The position numbers were made by a program, and so were the translations under genes. A DNA stretch of 64,000 nucleotides from Peptococcaceae bacterium (GTDB lineage: Bacteria > Bacillota > Desulfotomaculia > Desulfotomaculales > Desulfocucumaceae): the NCBI GenBank assembly GCA_023512435.1, contig JAILZP010000001.1, positions 62,001 through 126,000 of the forward strand. The letters are read 5' to 3'. This document shows, piece by piece, positions 11,494 to 20,138 of the stretch. How positions within the stretch are numbered: the stretch's first letter is position 1; the number at the start of each line of letters is the position of its first letter. Below the pieces are notes generated by a model that was given only the letters and a program-made list of their open reading frames with translations, was not told where the DNA came from and did not search any database.

Positions 11494-11610
11494 CCAAAAC
11501 ACCCCCTGAGAATTAAATTCAATCAACGGGGGCTTTATCCTTTCCAGTATATGGTATTTATTAGTCCATCCGGCAATATTTTTTACGCGCAAAATCTTTC
11601 TAATCCGGGG

Positions 11611-11653
11611 CATTGCTCCGGATTAAAACATAAACCGCCTTTTCCAAGGCGGC
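11611..11653 (-). terminator. Terminator of the radical SAM gene
   Basis: On the minus strand CCGCCTT (11646-11652) pairs with AAGGCGG (11635-11641) around a GGAA loop, followed by TTTATGTTTTAAT. A second hairpin (CCGGAGCAATGCCCCGG) follows directly. Confidence 0.65.
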
Positions 11654-12516
11654 TACAACCCTCTCATGTACTCCGGCTTAAGCCTGTATCTGCCCGGATT
11701 TTCCAACACGGCCCCCAGCAGGGCCGTCAGCCTTTCCCGGTCCTCCGGCAGCTTGCCCTTCAGGGGCAGGTAATTGGAGGCATGATTGCAGCGGAAAAGG
11801 CAATTGTCCAGGGACAGGTTTTCCAGCATCCATTTCAGTTCCTGGAGGCTCTCCAGCGGGTCAATCAGGGTAAATTCACCTTTTTTCATTTTATTGTAAA
11901 GAACGGTGTTGGGCGTGGGGGTAAGGGTCAGCGCCCCGATGTAGTCGGGCTGCATTTTGTTCAACATAATCGCCGTCTCCACGGCATTAAGGCGGGAGCC
12001 GGATTTTCCGCCCAGGCCCGTGAGGACCGTTACCGAGAGATCAAATCCGGCCTCCTTCGCCCTCAGGCCGGCTTCAAGCATCTCGGCGGCGCTTACCCCC
12101 TTGCGCACCTCCTTGAGTATCTGGTCGCTCCCGGATTCAACACCGAGGTAAAGCATGGTAAGCCCGCTTTCCCTAATCAGCATAAGCTCATTCACCGGTT
12201 TTTCAAGCAGGTCCTTGGGCCCGGCATATGAAGTCACCCTTTTCAGCCTGGGAAATGTTTCATAAAGCTTCCCCAGCAATTTAACCATCATACCGGTTTC
12301 CATGGCCAGGGCGTTGCCATCCGCGAGAAAAATTCTTTCCGTGTCCCGGGCGCAAGCCTCCGCCTCCCGGATGTCCGCTTCAATTTCGTCCCACTCTTTT
12401 ATCCTGAACCTTTTCATCTTGTACATGCCGCAAAAGGTGCAGGCATTGTGGGAACAGCCTATGGTCACCTGCAAAATCAAGCTGAAGGCCTCGCTGGGAG
12501 GCCTGAAAAGCGGCAT
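11653..12516 (-). CDS. Radical SAM protein
   Basis: Binds a [4Fe-4S] cluster and S-adenosylmethionine. The cluster-binding cysteines are in GCSHNACTFCGMY near residue 22, spaced C-x4-C-x2-C as read here rather than the usual C-x3-C-x2-C. Later segments match the COG1032/Elp3-like barrel: FLADGNALAM, YLGVESGSDQIL and a glycine-rich TGLGGKSG segment. No second cluster or B12 domain is visible in the 287 residues. ATG 12516 has AGGTG 9 bases upstream. ComFB lies about 30 bases upstream on the same strand. Substrate unknown. Confidence 0.85.
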   Translation of the reverse strand: MPLFRPPSEAFSLILQVTIGCSHNACTFCGMYKMKRFRIKEWDEIEADIREAEACARDTERIFLADGNALAMETGMMVKLLGKLYETFPRLKRVTSYAGPKDLLEKPVNELMLIRESGLTMLYLGVESGSDQILKEVRKGVSAAEMLEAGLRAKEAGFDLSVTVLTGLGGKSGSRLNAVETAIMLNKMQPDYIGALTLTPTPNTVLYNKMKKGEFTLIDPLESLQELKWMLENLSLDNCLFRCNHASNYLPLKGKLPEDRERLTALLGAVLENPGRYRLKPEYMRGL

Positions 12517-12548
12517 TGCGTATTTCACCTGATCTCAGCCCCCGTTTT

Positions 12549-12824
12549 TCACCTGTGCCTTGGACTTGCCCCCACGGTTTGAATGGCGGTGAGGATTGCG
12601 GAGGTTACCTGGGCCTTCCCTCCAATCAAATCAAAGCCCACCTGTTTTAAAATGGCTCCCTTTTCGGTAACCACGTAATGAGGAGGGATATTGTTCAGCG
12701 CCAGGGCCTTCATATCTTCCCGGCATTGTTCACAGGTGCAGGTATCCGGTTCTTTCTTGAGATGTTCCTTTAACAGCCGGTCAAACATTTCTTCCACTGC
12801 CACTTCTGCATAATTTTTAATCAT
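12549..12824 (-). CDS. comFB: ComFB-family protein
   Basis: Late-competence ComFB-like protein of 91 residues. The core, VEEMFDRLLKEH followed by CTCEQCREDMKALALNNIPPHYV, is the family signature; the clustered Cys residues suggest zinc binding. ATG 12824 has GGGGGTG 7 bases upstream. The B. subtilis gene lies in the comF operon, but here the neighbours are phosphofructokinase and radical SAM genes and no comFA or comFC is seen. Some members elsewhere bind cyclic dinucleotides; whether this one does is not known. Confidence 0.8.
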   Translation of the reverse strand: MIKNYAEVAVEEMFDRLLKEHLKKEPDTCTCEQCREDMKALALNNIPPHYVVTEKGAILKQVGFDLIGGKAQVTSAILTAIQTVGASPRHR

Positions 12825-12916
12825 GCGGATCACCCCCTAAATTTTAACCTTCCATTGAACAGGGGATGCACACAACCTTTCCCCGGTCACTCACCGTTCT
12901 GGTCTCCATTGCCGCT

Positions 12917-14020
12917 TTAAGCGTCCCCGAAGGATATGCCCAACTGCCTTGCCGACTTCAGCAGATCCAGATCCGGGGGAACCTTCCTCTGTCCCCCCAC
13001 CGCCTCATCCAGCGGAACAGTTTCTATTTCGGTGCCCTTGAGGCACACCATATGTCCGTACCTTCCCTCCATCAGGAAGTTCACCGCTGCCGTACCGTAC
13101 CTCGTGGAAAGGATCCGGTCATAGGCGGTGGGAGATCCTCCCCTCTGCAGGTGGCCGAGCACGGTTACCCTGGTTTCCTTGCCGGTGATGGCCTCGATTT
13201 CACCGGCCACAATCTGCCCTATGCCCCCCAGCCTTACGGGGTCGAAGCTGTCCTCCACCCTTCTCTGCACCACCACATCTCCGCCTATGGGCCTTGCCCC
13301 CTCGGCCACCACCACAATGCTGAACTTTTTGTTCTGATTGCTGCGGTGGTTTATCTTCCTGGCCACGCAATTAATGTCGTAAGGTATTTCGGGGATCAGG
13401 ATAACGTCGGCCCCGCCGGCCACCCCGGCCGCCAGGGCTATCCACCCGGCATTGCGTCCCATTAATTCCAGCACCATCACCCGGTGGTGGGATTCGGCGG
13501 TGGTGTGGAGTTTGTCGAGAGCCTCTGTGGCCGTGTTCAGGGCGGTGTCAAAACCAAAGGTCTGGTCGGTGGCATAGAGGTCATTGTCGATGGTTTTTGG
13601 CACCCCAATAAGCTTGAGGCCCCGGTCGTAAAGCTCCTTTGCTATGGCCAGGCTTCCGTCGCCGCCGATGACCACCAGGGCATCAACACCGTGGATGCTG
13701 GTGTTTTCAAATATTCTGTCCGAGACATCCACAAAGATTCTCTCCCCGCCCTTTTCAATCGGGTAGTGGAACGGGTTGTCCCGGTTCGTGGTGCCCAGGA
13801 TGGTGCCGCCCCTGGGCAGTATGCCGGCCACGTCGTTTTCGGACAGTTCCCTGGCCTGGTTTTTGATCAGTCCGCCAAAGCCGTTCAAAAAACCCACCAC
13901 GGACAGGCCGTATTCCCTGATGGCCGATTTCACCACGGCCCTGATTACCGCGTTCAGCCCGGGTGCGTCGCCTCCACCGGTAAGAACGCCTATCCTGCTT
14001 ATTTTTTTCTTTGCAGCCAT
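12917..14020 (-). CDS. pfkA: 6-phosphofructokinase
   Basis: Phosphorylates fructose 6-phosphate at C1 in glycolysis. ATG 14020 has GGAGGCGG upstream; 367 residues. The phosphoryl-donor site has GGDGS (119-123), the ATP-type residue, yet the active-site motif is PKTIDND (141-147), with the Lys usual in PPi-dependent and group III enzymes rather than PGTIDND. Donor specificity is therefore ambiguous. MGRNAGWIA and the C-terminal GHLQRGGSPTAYDR are standard substrate-binding elements. The alpha/beta hydrolase gene ends 16 bases upstream on the same strand. Confidence 0.92.
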   Translation of the reverse strand: MAAKKKISRIGVLTGGGDAPGLNAVIRAVVKSAIREYGLSVVGFLNGFGGLIKNQARELSENDVAGILPRGGTILGTTNRDNPFHYPIEKGGERIFVDVSDRIFENTSIHGVDALVVIGGDGSLAIAKELYDRGLKLIGVPKTIDNDLYATDQTFGFDTALNTATEALDKLHTTAESHHRVMVLELMGRNAGWIALAAGVAGGADVILIPEIPYDINCVARKINHRSNQNKKFSIVVVAEGARPIGGDVVVQRRVEDSFDPVRLGGIGQIVAGEIEAITGKETRVTVLGHLQRGGSPTAYDRILSTRYGTAAVNFLMEGRYGHMVCLKGTEIETVPLDEAVGGQRKVPPDLDLLKSARQLGISFGDA

Positions 14021-14036
14021 TTTACCGCCTCCGGAA

Positions 14037-14807
14037 TCACTGGCAATGTTTTTCAAGGAATTTCTTCACCGAGGCATTTACCGCACCGGGCTGCTCCAGC
14101 ATCAGCATATGCCCGGCGTCTTCAATTATTTCAAAAGTTGCCCCCTTTACGTTATCAGCCAGGAATTTTCCATACTTCACCGGAGTGAGGACATCCTTGT
14201 CCCCGGTGAGGACCAGCGTTGGGATATCAATCTCGCTCAGCCGGCCGCTCACGTCAAACCTGTCGCAGGCCAGAAAATCCGAATAAAACACCGAGGGACT
14301 GGTGCTTTTCATCTCCTCCTCCGCCGCCTTTAACACCGCCTCCGGGGTTCCCGGCCTGAACATCACGCCGGGCATGTTCTCCGGCATTTTTTCACTCTTG
14401 AAGTTTTCAAGTATGGCCGGCAGCACCCGCAGCCTTGACCCGGTCCCCATCAAGATCAGTCCTGCCAGCCGGCCGGGGTAATTGAGGGCGAAGTAAAGGG
14501 CCACGGCTCCCCCCATGGAGTGGCCGGCCAGGAAAAAGGGGAATCCCAGCAGGCGGTCCGCAAAGGACCGGATAAATTCCCCGTACGACTCAATGCGGTC
14601 GCTGGCGGATCCCCCCGAGAGCCCGTGCCCGGGCAGGTCCACGGCCATGGCCAGGTATTCGCCGCCCAGTCCGGCAACCTGGAAGGACCACCGGGAATGA
14701 CTTCCTCCGGCGCCGTGGACAAAAAGAACGGCCTGTTTCGGTTCGCCTCCGTCCGGAGTCTTGGCGGAATAGTGGTAGTCAACGCCGTCAATGGTTATAG
14801 TGGGCAA
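14037..14807 (-). CDS. Alpha/beta hydrolase
   Basis: Serine hydrolase of the alpha/beta fold with unknown substrate. Motifs in order: oxyanion strand VLFVHGAGGSHSRW, nucleophile elbow GHSMGG, acidic residue in LVLTGDKDVLTP and final His in EDAGHMLML. About 256 residues from TTG 14807, placed 10 bases after GGGAG. The longer frame starting upstream would run through the terminator of the 51-residue gene and is not credible. No signal peptide. Co-directional with and 16 bases before phosphofructokinase. Confidence 0.8.
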   Translation of the reverse strand: MPTITIDGVDYHYSAKTPDGGEPKQAVLFVHGAGGSHSRWSFQVAGLGGEYLAMAVDLPGHGLSGGSASDRIESYGEFIRSFADRLLGFPFFLAGHSMGGAVALYFALNYPGRLAGLILMGTGSRLRVLPAILENFKSEKMPENMPGVMFRPGTPEAVLKAAEEEMKSTSPSVFYSDFLACDRFDVSGRLSEIDIPTLVLTGDKDVLTPVKYGKFLADNVKGATFEIIEDAGHMLMLEQPGAVNASVKKFLEKHCQ

Positions 14808-14830
14808 ATCAATCACGCTCCCTGCGGATG

Positions 14831-14855
14831 AAAAAACACCGGCGCCAGGTCCGGT
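14831..14855 (-). terminator. Terminator of the 51-residue membrane protein gene
   Basis: On the minus strand ACCGG and CCGGT enclose an 8-base loop and are followed by GTTTTTT; the preceding strand is A-rich. Confidence 0.65.
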
Positions 14856-14876
14856 TTTTTTCAATCAGCATTACTT

Positions 14877-15032
14877 TTAGTGATGTGAGTGGGCGTCACA
14901 ACCGTGACCGGTGTCCTCAGGCGCATCCTCATATTTTTTCCACATCGACATCAAGGCATAGGCCACCGCCAGCATGCCTATGGTGGTGATGACACCGAAT
15001 ACCAGTCCCTGCCACCATGTTTCAAAGAACAT
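14877..15032 (-). CDS. Small membrane protein with His/Cys-rich C-terminal tail (51 aa)
   Basis: A short gene read directly from the sequence. ATG 15032 is preceded by GGGGAGGAGATAAC, an excellent SD. The product begins MFFETWWQGLVFGVITTIG, has one membrane span to about residue 28 (ALMSMW) and ends with an acidic stretch and GHGCDAHSHH, which looks made to bind a metal. A terminator follows the stop. It sits between UPF0182 and the alpha/beta hydrolase on the same strand. No family is recognised; roles such as metal handling or a subunit of a membrane complex are speculation. Confidence 0.7.
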   Translation of the reverse strand: MFFETWWQGLVFGVITTIGMLAVAYALMSMWKKYEDAPEDTGHGCDAHSHH

Positions 15033-15091
15033 GTTATCTCCTCCCCAACCTCCCTGTCTCCCTGGCGCAAAGACATAAGGCTAGATGATTA

Positions 15092-17830
15092 TTACTGGCC
15101 CGCCCTGCGGGACAATTCCTCCAGGATGTTCTTCAGCTGTTTCGTTGATTCGCCGTATCCCGCCCAGTCCCCGGACTTGAGCCTATTTATCGCCTCGTCA
15201 TAAACCCGGTTGGCTTCAGCGGCCAGTTCTTTAACGGTTTTCCCGGCCTGGGTTTCGGTGGCCTGCGTCCGGGGCAGTTCGGTTTCCCGGGCTGCCTCCT
15301 TGCCGAAAATCTTCTGCAGCGCCTCGTCCAGGGTGGGCTCCATGACAATTTTTTCGCCGTGGGCCACGATCACCCGCCTCAGCTCAGGCATCCTGCCCTG
15401 GTTAGCCTGCAGGTAGAGAGGCTCGACGTACAGCAGGGCGTCCTTAACCGGAATCACCAGGAGATTGCCCCTGATTACCGAGGACCCGCTCTGGTTCCAC
15501 AGGGTCAATTGCTGCGAAATGTACGAATCCTGGTCAATTCTGGCCTCCACCTGCCTTGGCCCGTAGACCAGTTCCTGTTTCGGGAACTCGTACAAGAGCA
15601 GTTTACCGTAGTTCTCACCGTCGGAACGGCCGGCCAGCCAGGAGATCATGTTTGTTTTCTTGTGCGGAGTGAAGGGCATTATTTGAATGAACTCCGGATT
15701 CTTCTCCCCGGGCAGCTTTACTATGGTGTAGTACGGCTCCATCTGCTGTTCCTTTTGCCCGAACAGCTCGGTGGGCAGGTTGTAATTGTCCTCCTTGTTG
15801 TAGAACACCTCGGGGTCCTCCATGTGGTACACCAGGTATTTCACTGCCTGGACCATGAACAGGTCTTCGGGGTACCTGATGTGGCTGCGCAGCCCCTCCG
15901 GCATTTCCGAAAGGGGTTTGAACATTCCCGGAAAAATCTTGCCGTAGGTCTGAATCAGGGGGTCTCTGTCGTCGGCGATATAAAAATTGACCGCCCCGTT
16001 GTATGCGTCCACAACCACTTTAACCGAATTCCTGATATAGTTCAATCTCCCCTCGAAGGGCTCTGAATACGGGTACATGTCGGTGACGGTGTAAGCGTCC
16101 CACATCCAGAACAGCCTGCCTCTGTCTATAACCATGTAGGGGTCGCCGTCAAACTTGAGGAACGGGGCGATCTTTGTAACCCTCTGGTTGAGGCTTCTGT
16201 AATACAGTATCTGGCTATCCCCGGTTATAACACTTGAAATCAGTAGCTTATAGTCGCCCAGGGCCAGGGCGAACAGTGCCCTTCTCGGGAGGGATCCCAC
16301 CTTAACCCCGGAGTTCCCCGCAAATCTGGTGAATGAATTGTCTTCACCCTTGGGGTAGTCGAATTCATCTTCCTTTGTATTTACTATGACGTAGTTGTCG
16401 GTTAATTCCCCGAAATATATTTCTGGCCTCTCAACCTTAAGGTCAATGCTGGACACCGGCGGGATGTCCTTGATCATCAACTGGGGCAATCCCTCGGGGG
16501 TAACCTCGTTTACCGGGCTGGCCACCACCCCGTAGCCGTGGGTGTACTTCAGCCTCTGGTTGACCCATGTCTTGGCGTTATCGGGCAGCTGCTGCTGGTT
16601 CAGTTCCCGCGGGGAGATCATCAACTGGCGGTACTTCCCGTTGATCATGTACCGGTCCACGTCAATGTTCTTTAGTTCGTAATAAGTCCTCATTTCCTGG
16701 ATCTGGGCGTAGGTCTGCTGCAGCGGGCGGTAATCCCACAGCCTTATGTTGTCAACCGTGTCCCGGTTCTGCTGGATGTCTTCGGCAGTCAGGGTTTTGC
16801 CTGCCGGAAAGGGTTTTTTCTCCACCTTGTCCAGGTTGTAGGCCATTCTGGTGTATTTGATGCTGTTCTCAATGTAAGGCTTTTCCCGGTTCAGCTCGTT
16901 CGGCACCACGTAAAACTTTTGAACAACAACCGGATAGATCCCGCCCACCAGAACCGAAACCAGGACCAGCGCCACTATCGAATATACCACCAGCCTGAAC
17001 TTTTTCATGAAAATGTTGACCAGTATGGCCAGGGCGATAATTATTGACACATAAAAAAGAATTTTGTAGGCCAGCAGGTTGGCATGGATGGCCGTGTAGC
17101 CAGGACCGTACAATACCCCGCCGGGCTGGTGCAGGAGGCTGTACTGCTCAAGCTTGTACCCGAAGGCCCTGGCCAGGAAGAATACCGACGCCAGGAAGGA
17201 AACGTGGAACCTGGCAGCGTCGGATTTCAGAAAACCGCCTCTTCCCCGGCCGCCGGCGCTGTCGGCCACAAAATAGGCCAGGGCCACCCAGAAGGCGATC
17301 AGGAACACCGAACCGATGAAAAGTTTGTATATGAATTCATAAAAGGGAAGCTGGAAAACATAAAAGCTAATGTCTTTGAAAAAGATGGGATCTTTTGCGC
17401 CAAAAAGGGTGGGGTGCAGAAATTTCTGCAAAATCACCCAGTCGCCGGTAACCGCAGTGCCCACGAAAAACGACATGACCAGGCAGATCAGGGCGTACAG
17501 GGCCAGGATGGGACCTGATTTGGCATACCTGCCAAGGGGCGACCTGTACAGGGTGACGACGTTGTTTTCATCCTCCAGAAACCTGCTCTCATTGGCCGCC
17601 TTGATGAGCCGTGATTTGGTGGGCAGCAGGTTCAGGAAAAGCAGGATGAAGAATACCGTGCCCACCGCCACCTTGAGGCCCAATTCCGATAATATGATTG
17701 TAAGAAATGTGTTCTGGTACTGGACGGACTGAAACCACAGCCAGTCTGTATACAGGCTGGCCGCCCAGCGGGCCAAAACCAGCACCCCGATCAGGACTAC
17801 GAAGAGAACCGTCAGAAATCTCTGCCTCAC
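15092..17830 (-). CDS. UPF0182 family large membrane protein
   Basis: About 912 residues. The first 310 hold roughly seven hydrophobic segments, beginning RFLTVLFVVLIGVLVLARW. The remainder is a large extracytoplasmic domain with RDTVDNIRLWDYRPLQQTYAQ and the conserved GYGVVASPVNEVTPEGLP region. The C-terminus is a charged tail with predicted helix. Length and organisation match COG1615/UPF0182, whose function is unknown. GTG 17830 lies about 10 bases after GGGAGG; the TTG two codons upstream is too close. It follows a DUF2197-type zinc-ribbon gene. Confidence 0.88.
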   Translation of the reverse strand: MRQRFLTVLFVVLIGVLVLARWAASLYTDWLWFQSVQYQNTFLTIILSELGLKVAVGTVFFILLFLNLLPTKSRLIKAANESRFLEDENNVVTLYRSPLGRYAKSGPILALYALICLVMSFFVGTAVTGDWVILQKFLHPTLFGAKDPIFFKDISFYVFQLPFYEFIYKLFIGSVFLIAFWVALAYFVADSAGGRGRGGFLKSDAARFHVSFLASVFFLARAFGYKLEQYSLLHQPGGVLYGPGYTAIHANLLAYKILFYVSIIIALAILVNIFMKKFRLVVYSIVALVLVSVLVGGIYPVVVQKFYVVPNELNREKPYIENSIKYTRMAYNLDKVEKKPFPAGKTLTAEDIQQNRDTVDNIRLWDYRPLQQTYAQIQEMRTYYELKNIDVDRYMINGKYRQLMISPRELNQQQLPDNAKTWVNQRLKYTHGYGVVASPVNEVTPEGLPQLMIKDIPPVSSIDLKVERPEIYFGELTDNYVIVNTKEDEFDYPKGEDNSFTRFAGNSGVKVGSLPRRALFALALGDYKLLISSVITGDSQILYYRSLNQRVTKIAPFLKFDGDPYMVIDRGRLFWMWDAYTVTDMYPYSEPFEGRLNYIRNSVKVVVDAYNGAVNFYIADDRDPLIQTYGKIFPGMFKPLSEMPEGLRSHIRYPEDLFMVQAVKYLVYHMEDPEVFYNKEDNYNLPTELFGQKEQQMEPYYTIVKLPGEKNPEFIQIMPFTPHKKTNMISWLAGRSDGENYGKLLLYEFPKQELVYGPRQVEARIDQDSYISQQLTLWNQSGSSVIRGNLLVIPVKDALLYVEPLYLQANQGRMPELRRVIVAHGEKIVMEPTLDEALQKIFGKEAARETELPRTQATETQAGKTVKELAAEANRVYDEAINRLKSGDWAGYGESTKQLKNILEELSRRAGQ

Positions 17831-17877
17831 TTGCAAATAACCTCCCGCATACTCTGATCCGGCTTGGTTCGTGATGA

Positions 17878-18054
17878 TTACATGGGCTTGGGAACTTTCT
17901 GGGCCTGGTCCGATTCATTTTTTATCTTGGCTTCACACATCCGGCAAAAAGCAACCGGCTTCCTCGCGGGAACATCGTCTTCATCGTCATAGGGATCAGG
18001 TTTGAACTCTTCGATTTCCACGGGTCTTCCGCACATGATGCAGGTTAGCTTCAA
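17878..18054 (-). CDS. Small zinc-ribbon protein, DUF2197-like (58 aa)
   Basis: Short gene found by reading the minus strand between UPF0182 and the GalT-like gene. TTG 18054 follows GGGGGTGG. The product begins KLTCIMCGRPVEIEEF and has a second pair in CRMCEAKIKNE; the CxxC...CxxC layout is a zinc ribbon. The middle is acidic (DPYDDEDDVP). It resembles the DUF2197 proteins common in Firmicutes, though that assignment is from memory of the pattern. Same strand as UPF0182, whose start is about 50 bases further. Confidence 0.65.
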   Translation of the reverse strand: MKLTCIMCGRPVEIEEFKPDPYDDEDDVPARKPVAFCRMCEAKIKNESDQAQKVPKPM

Positions 18055-18174
18055 TATTTATCCACCCCCGGCCGGCTTTTCTTTTTTACAATTGCTTAAT
18101 TCGTCAACAATCCCCTATTTCCTGCCTTACGCGTCCAGGGTATTTTATGGCTTTCCTAATTGACCGCGGTATTT

Positions 18175-19197
18175 TCATTTAATGAATTTTTTTAGTTCCA
18201 CGGCCATATCTTCCGGCGCGCAAAGAGTCCAAGGGTCGTGATGGAGCATCTGCATATTGCTGATATCGCTTCCCACCAGGGGGAAAAGGGTAAATCTTCC
18301 GACGGTCCTGACGGTGCAGCAGAAACCCTTGTTCTCCTTGCCGGCAAAATACATGGCCATGTTGAAAGCCGGCATGTTTATTGAGTCATAGTAGCCGATT
18401 ATCTTTTTTAGTCCCCGGGCAAGCTCTTCGAGGTGGCCGGGGGTGATGTCCCAGATGGTGGAGCATCCCTTGATTACAGCCGTCACGTCCCCCATGGCCA
18501 GGGGAGCGAAGGAGACCAGCCAGTGGATCTGCCCGGTCGAACCCAGGTCTCTCTCCCCTCCTTTTTCGGCCTCAATCAGGTCGTCCCAGTACACCCTGCC
18601 GTTCCTGTCATAATAACCGGCTGCGGCCGCCGCCACCTCGCCGTCCAGGTTGCACGGCACCGAACCTGAAATAACCTGGAGATGGGGGTGAATCAGGGAT
18701 CCCCCCGCGTAGGGCATATAGTTCCAGCTAATCGAACTGTAACCGGCATTATCAGGGTCCTTTTCCGCCACCGCCTTGAGGTAATTCAGCCCGACCTCCA
18801 GGCTGTCCCTCATCACGGAAGGTTCGATATCTCGCATTGACAGGTAGTGTTCGGGACTCATGACCACGACGGCGCTGTGGGTTTCATAAGGGTTAAGATT
18901 TGGGATCAGGACCGACTGACCCACCTGAAGCCTGCCCCCCGGAATGAAATCCTCCGGGAAACGGGGAGCGGCCTTTTCTATTACGCCCGGGCAAAACGGG
19001 CAGAACCTCTGTCTGGATTCCTCCACGAAGGGCGTCCAGTCGTGCCGGGTAAAGGTGAATTTGCGGAATGGAAAGACCCGCACCAACCTTCCGGTAAGGG
19101 GGTCATACCTTTTTTCGCTCTCAACCTCCACCAGTTCAAAGTTTTTGGTGGGATCATGAAACCTGGTTTTCGCCTTGACTCTCCGGAAATTTATCAT
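18175..19197 (-). CDS. GalT/HIT-superfamily nucleotidyltransferase-like protein
   Basis: Resembles galactose-1-phosphate uridylyltransferase. Of 340 residues, the N-terminal part has a zinc-type CPFC pair (Cys66, Cys69) and the segment NLNPYETHSAVVVMSPEH. The catalytic HxH triplet is IHPHLQ (His170, His172), where classical GalT has HPHGQ. A second HIT-like half follows. ATG 19197 is preceded by AGGGAGG. No galactose genes are near; substrate may be another sugar or nucleotide phosphate. The fold assignment is good but the specific reaction is uncertain. Confidence 0.75.
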   Translation of the reverse strand: MINFRRVKAKTRFHDPTKNFELVEVESEKRYDPLTGRLVRVFPFRKFTFTRHDWTPFVEESRQRFCPFCPGVIEKAAPRFPEDFIPGGRLQVGQSVLIPNLNPYETHSAVVVMSPEHYLSMRDIEPSVMRDSLEVGLNYLKAVAEKDPDNAGYSSISWNYMPYAGGSLIHPHLQVISGSVPCNLDGEVAAAAAGYYDRNGRVYWDDLIEAEKGGERDLGSTGQIHWLVSFAPLAMGDVTAVIKGCSTIWDITPGHLEELARGLKKIIGYYDSINMPAFNMAMYFAGKENKGFCCTVRTVGRFTLFPLVGSDISNMQMLHHDPWTLCAPEDMAVELKKFIK

Positions 19198-19397
19198 GAA
19201 TATTCCTCCCTGTATTATTGTTTCTGCCTGTCTGTCCACGGCCGTACATATTAATTATAATCCATTTTAACCATTGTTGCACACTTAAGGAGGCAAAGTT
19301 TTCCAAGGCTCACGGGGCAGTATAATCTTCCTTGACAACTCCCCGGTTTCTGCTATAATGGTATTGCGTTAAGGCGCCTCATTTAAAATGCCCATGC

Positions 19398-19472
19398 AGG
19401 GGAGTAGCTCAATGGTAGAGCAACGGTCTCCAAAACCGTAGGCTGCGGGTTCGAGTCCTGTCTCCCCTGCCA
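19398..19472 (+). tRNA. tRNA-Trp (anticodon CCA)
   Basis: Cloverleaf of 75 bases with encoded CCA. Acceptor AGGGGAG (19398-19404) pairs fully with CTCCCCT (19462-19468). The anticodon loop CTCCAAA between ACGGT and ACCGT gives CCA, and the T loop is TTCGAGT. Confidence 0.96.
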
Positions 19473-19482
19473 AGTTAAGTCT

Positions 19483-19510
19483 AGTCCTGCATGAACAGCA
19501 GGGCTTTTTA
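19483..19510 (+). terminator. Terminator of tRNA-Trp
   Basis: AGTCCTGC (19483-19490) pairs with GCAGGGCT (19498-19505) with one wobble, followed by TTTT. Confidence 0.75.
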
Positions 19511-19633
19511 ATTTGTACACGGCATGCCCAGTACCTGGACCGGAGAAGTTCAGTTTTATGGTTGATTATATGACGCATGTGTAATGTAAATATATCATTA
19601 CGCTTACGTTATAATACGCTTATTGTTGCCCCT

Positions 19634-19849
19634 TTAATGGTCCCCGGTATCCACGTACAGGTCTTCCAGGTGGATTTCGGGAAAAACCACTTTCAGTTTC
19701 TTCATTATCTGCAGTGCATTTTCGGGGCCGATCACCCTGTCCTTTTCCCAATGGCTTATATTGCTCTGGGTAAATCCTGTAAAACGGGCAAATTCCTCCT
19801 GGGTCATTTTTAGCCTTTTCCGCCAGTATTTCAACCGGTTTTTCACCAT
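19634..19849 (-). CDS. XRE-family helix-turn-helix regulator
   Basis: 71-residue protein that is almost entirely a Cro/C1-type helix-turn-helix. RKRLKMTQEEFARFTGFTQSNISHWEKDR covers helices 2 and 3. No effector domain. It is alone between the tRNA-Trp gene and the chemoreceptor, divergently oriented to the latter; the roughly 290-base AT-rich space between them may carry its operator, but no clear palindrome was identified. Target unknown. Confidence 0.75.
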   Translation of the reverse strand: MVKNRLKYWRKRLKMTQEEFARFTGFTQSNISHWEKDRVIGPENALQIMKKLKVVFPEIHLEDLYVDTGDH

Positions 19850-20138
19850 CGCATGATCACCGCTATATCACTTCTCCGCCTTGACCGATTAACCTTCCTA
19901 AATTTCGCGCTGTTAAAAGGCATTAATGTTAATAATGTCACATTATCCTCCACCTGCCGCATACCCTCGAATATCTTAATTTTCAGTGATTATTGCTGTC
20001 CTTGAGGCAAATCATGTTAAATTTTTATACTGATAAACCTATTATATGGAATAAATGGCATAATATATCTTTACATATGTGAAATATATAACATATAATT
20101 TATTTAGCTTTTTTATTTAATAATTGGGGGTGGAAAAC

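Noticed and set aside
14808-14864. N-terminal extension of the alpha/beta hydrolase from TTG 14864
   Set aside because: Would be translated through the terminator hairpin of the upstream small gene and has no SD.
19369-19578. Frame running antisense through tRNA-Trp
   Set aside because: It crosses a complete tRNA and its terminator.
20032-20138. Sigma-28 (flagellar) promoter before the chemoreceptor
   Set aside because: TAAA words occur but no GCCGATAA-like -10 box lies at the right distance.
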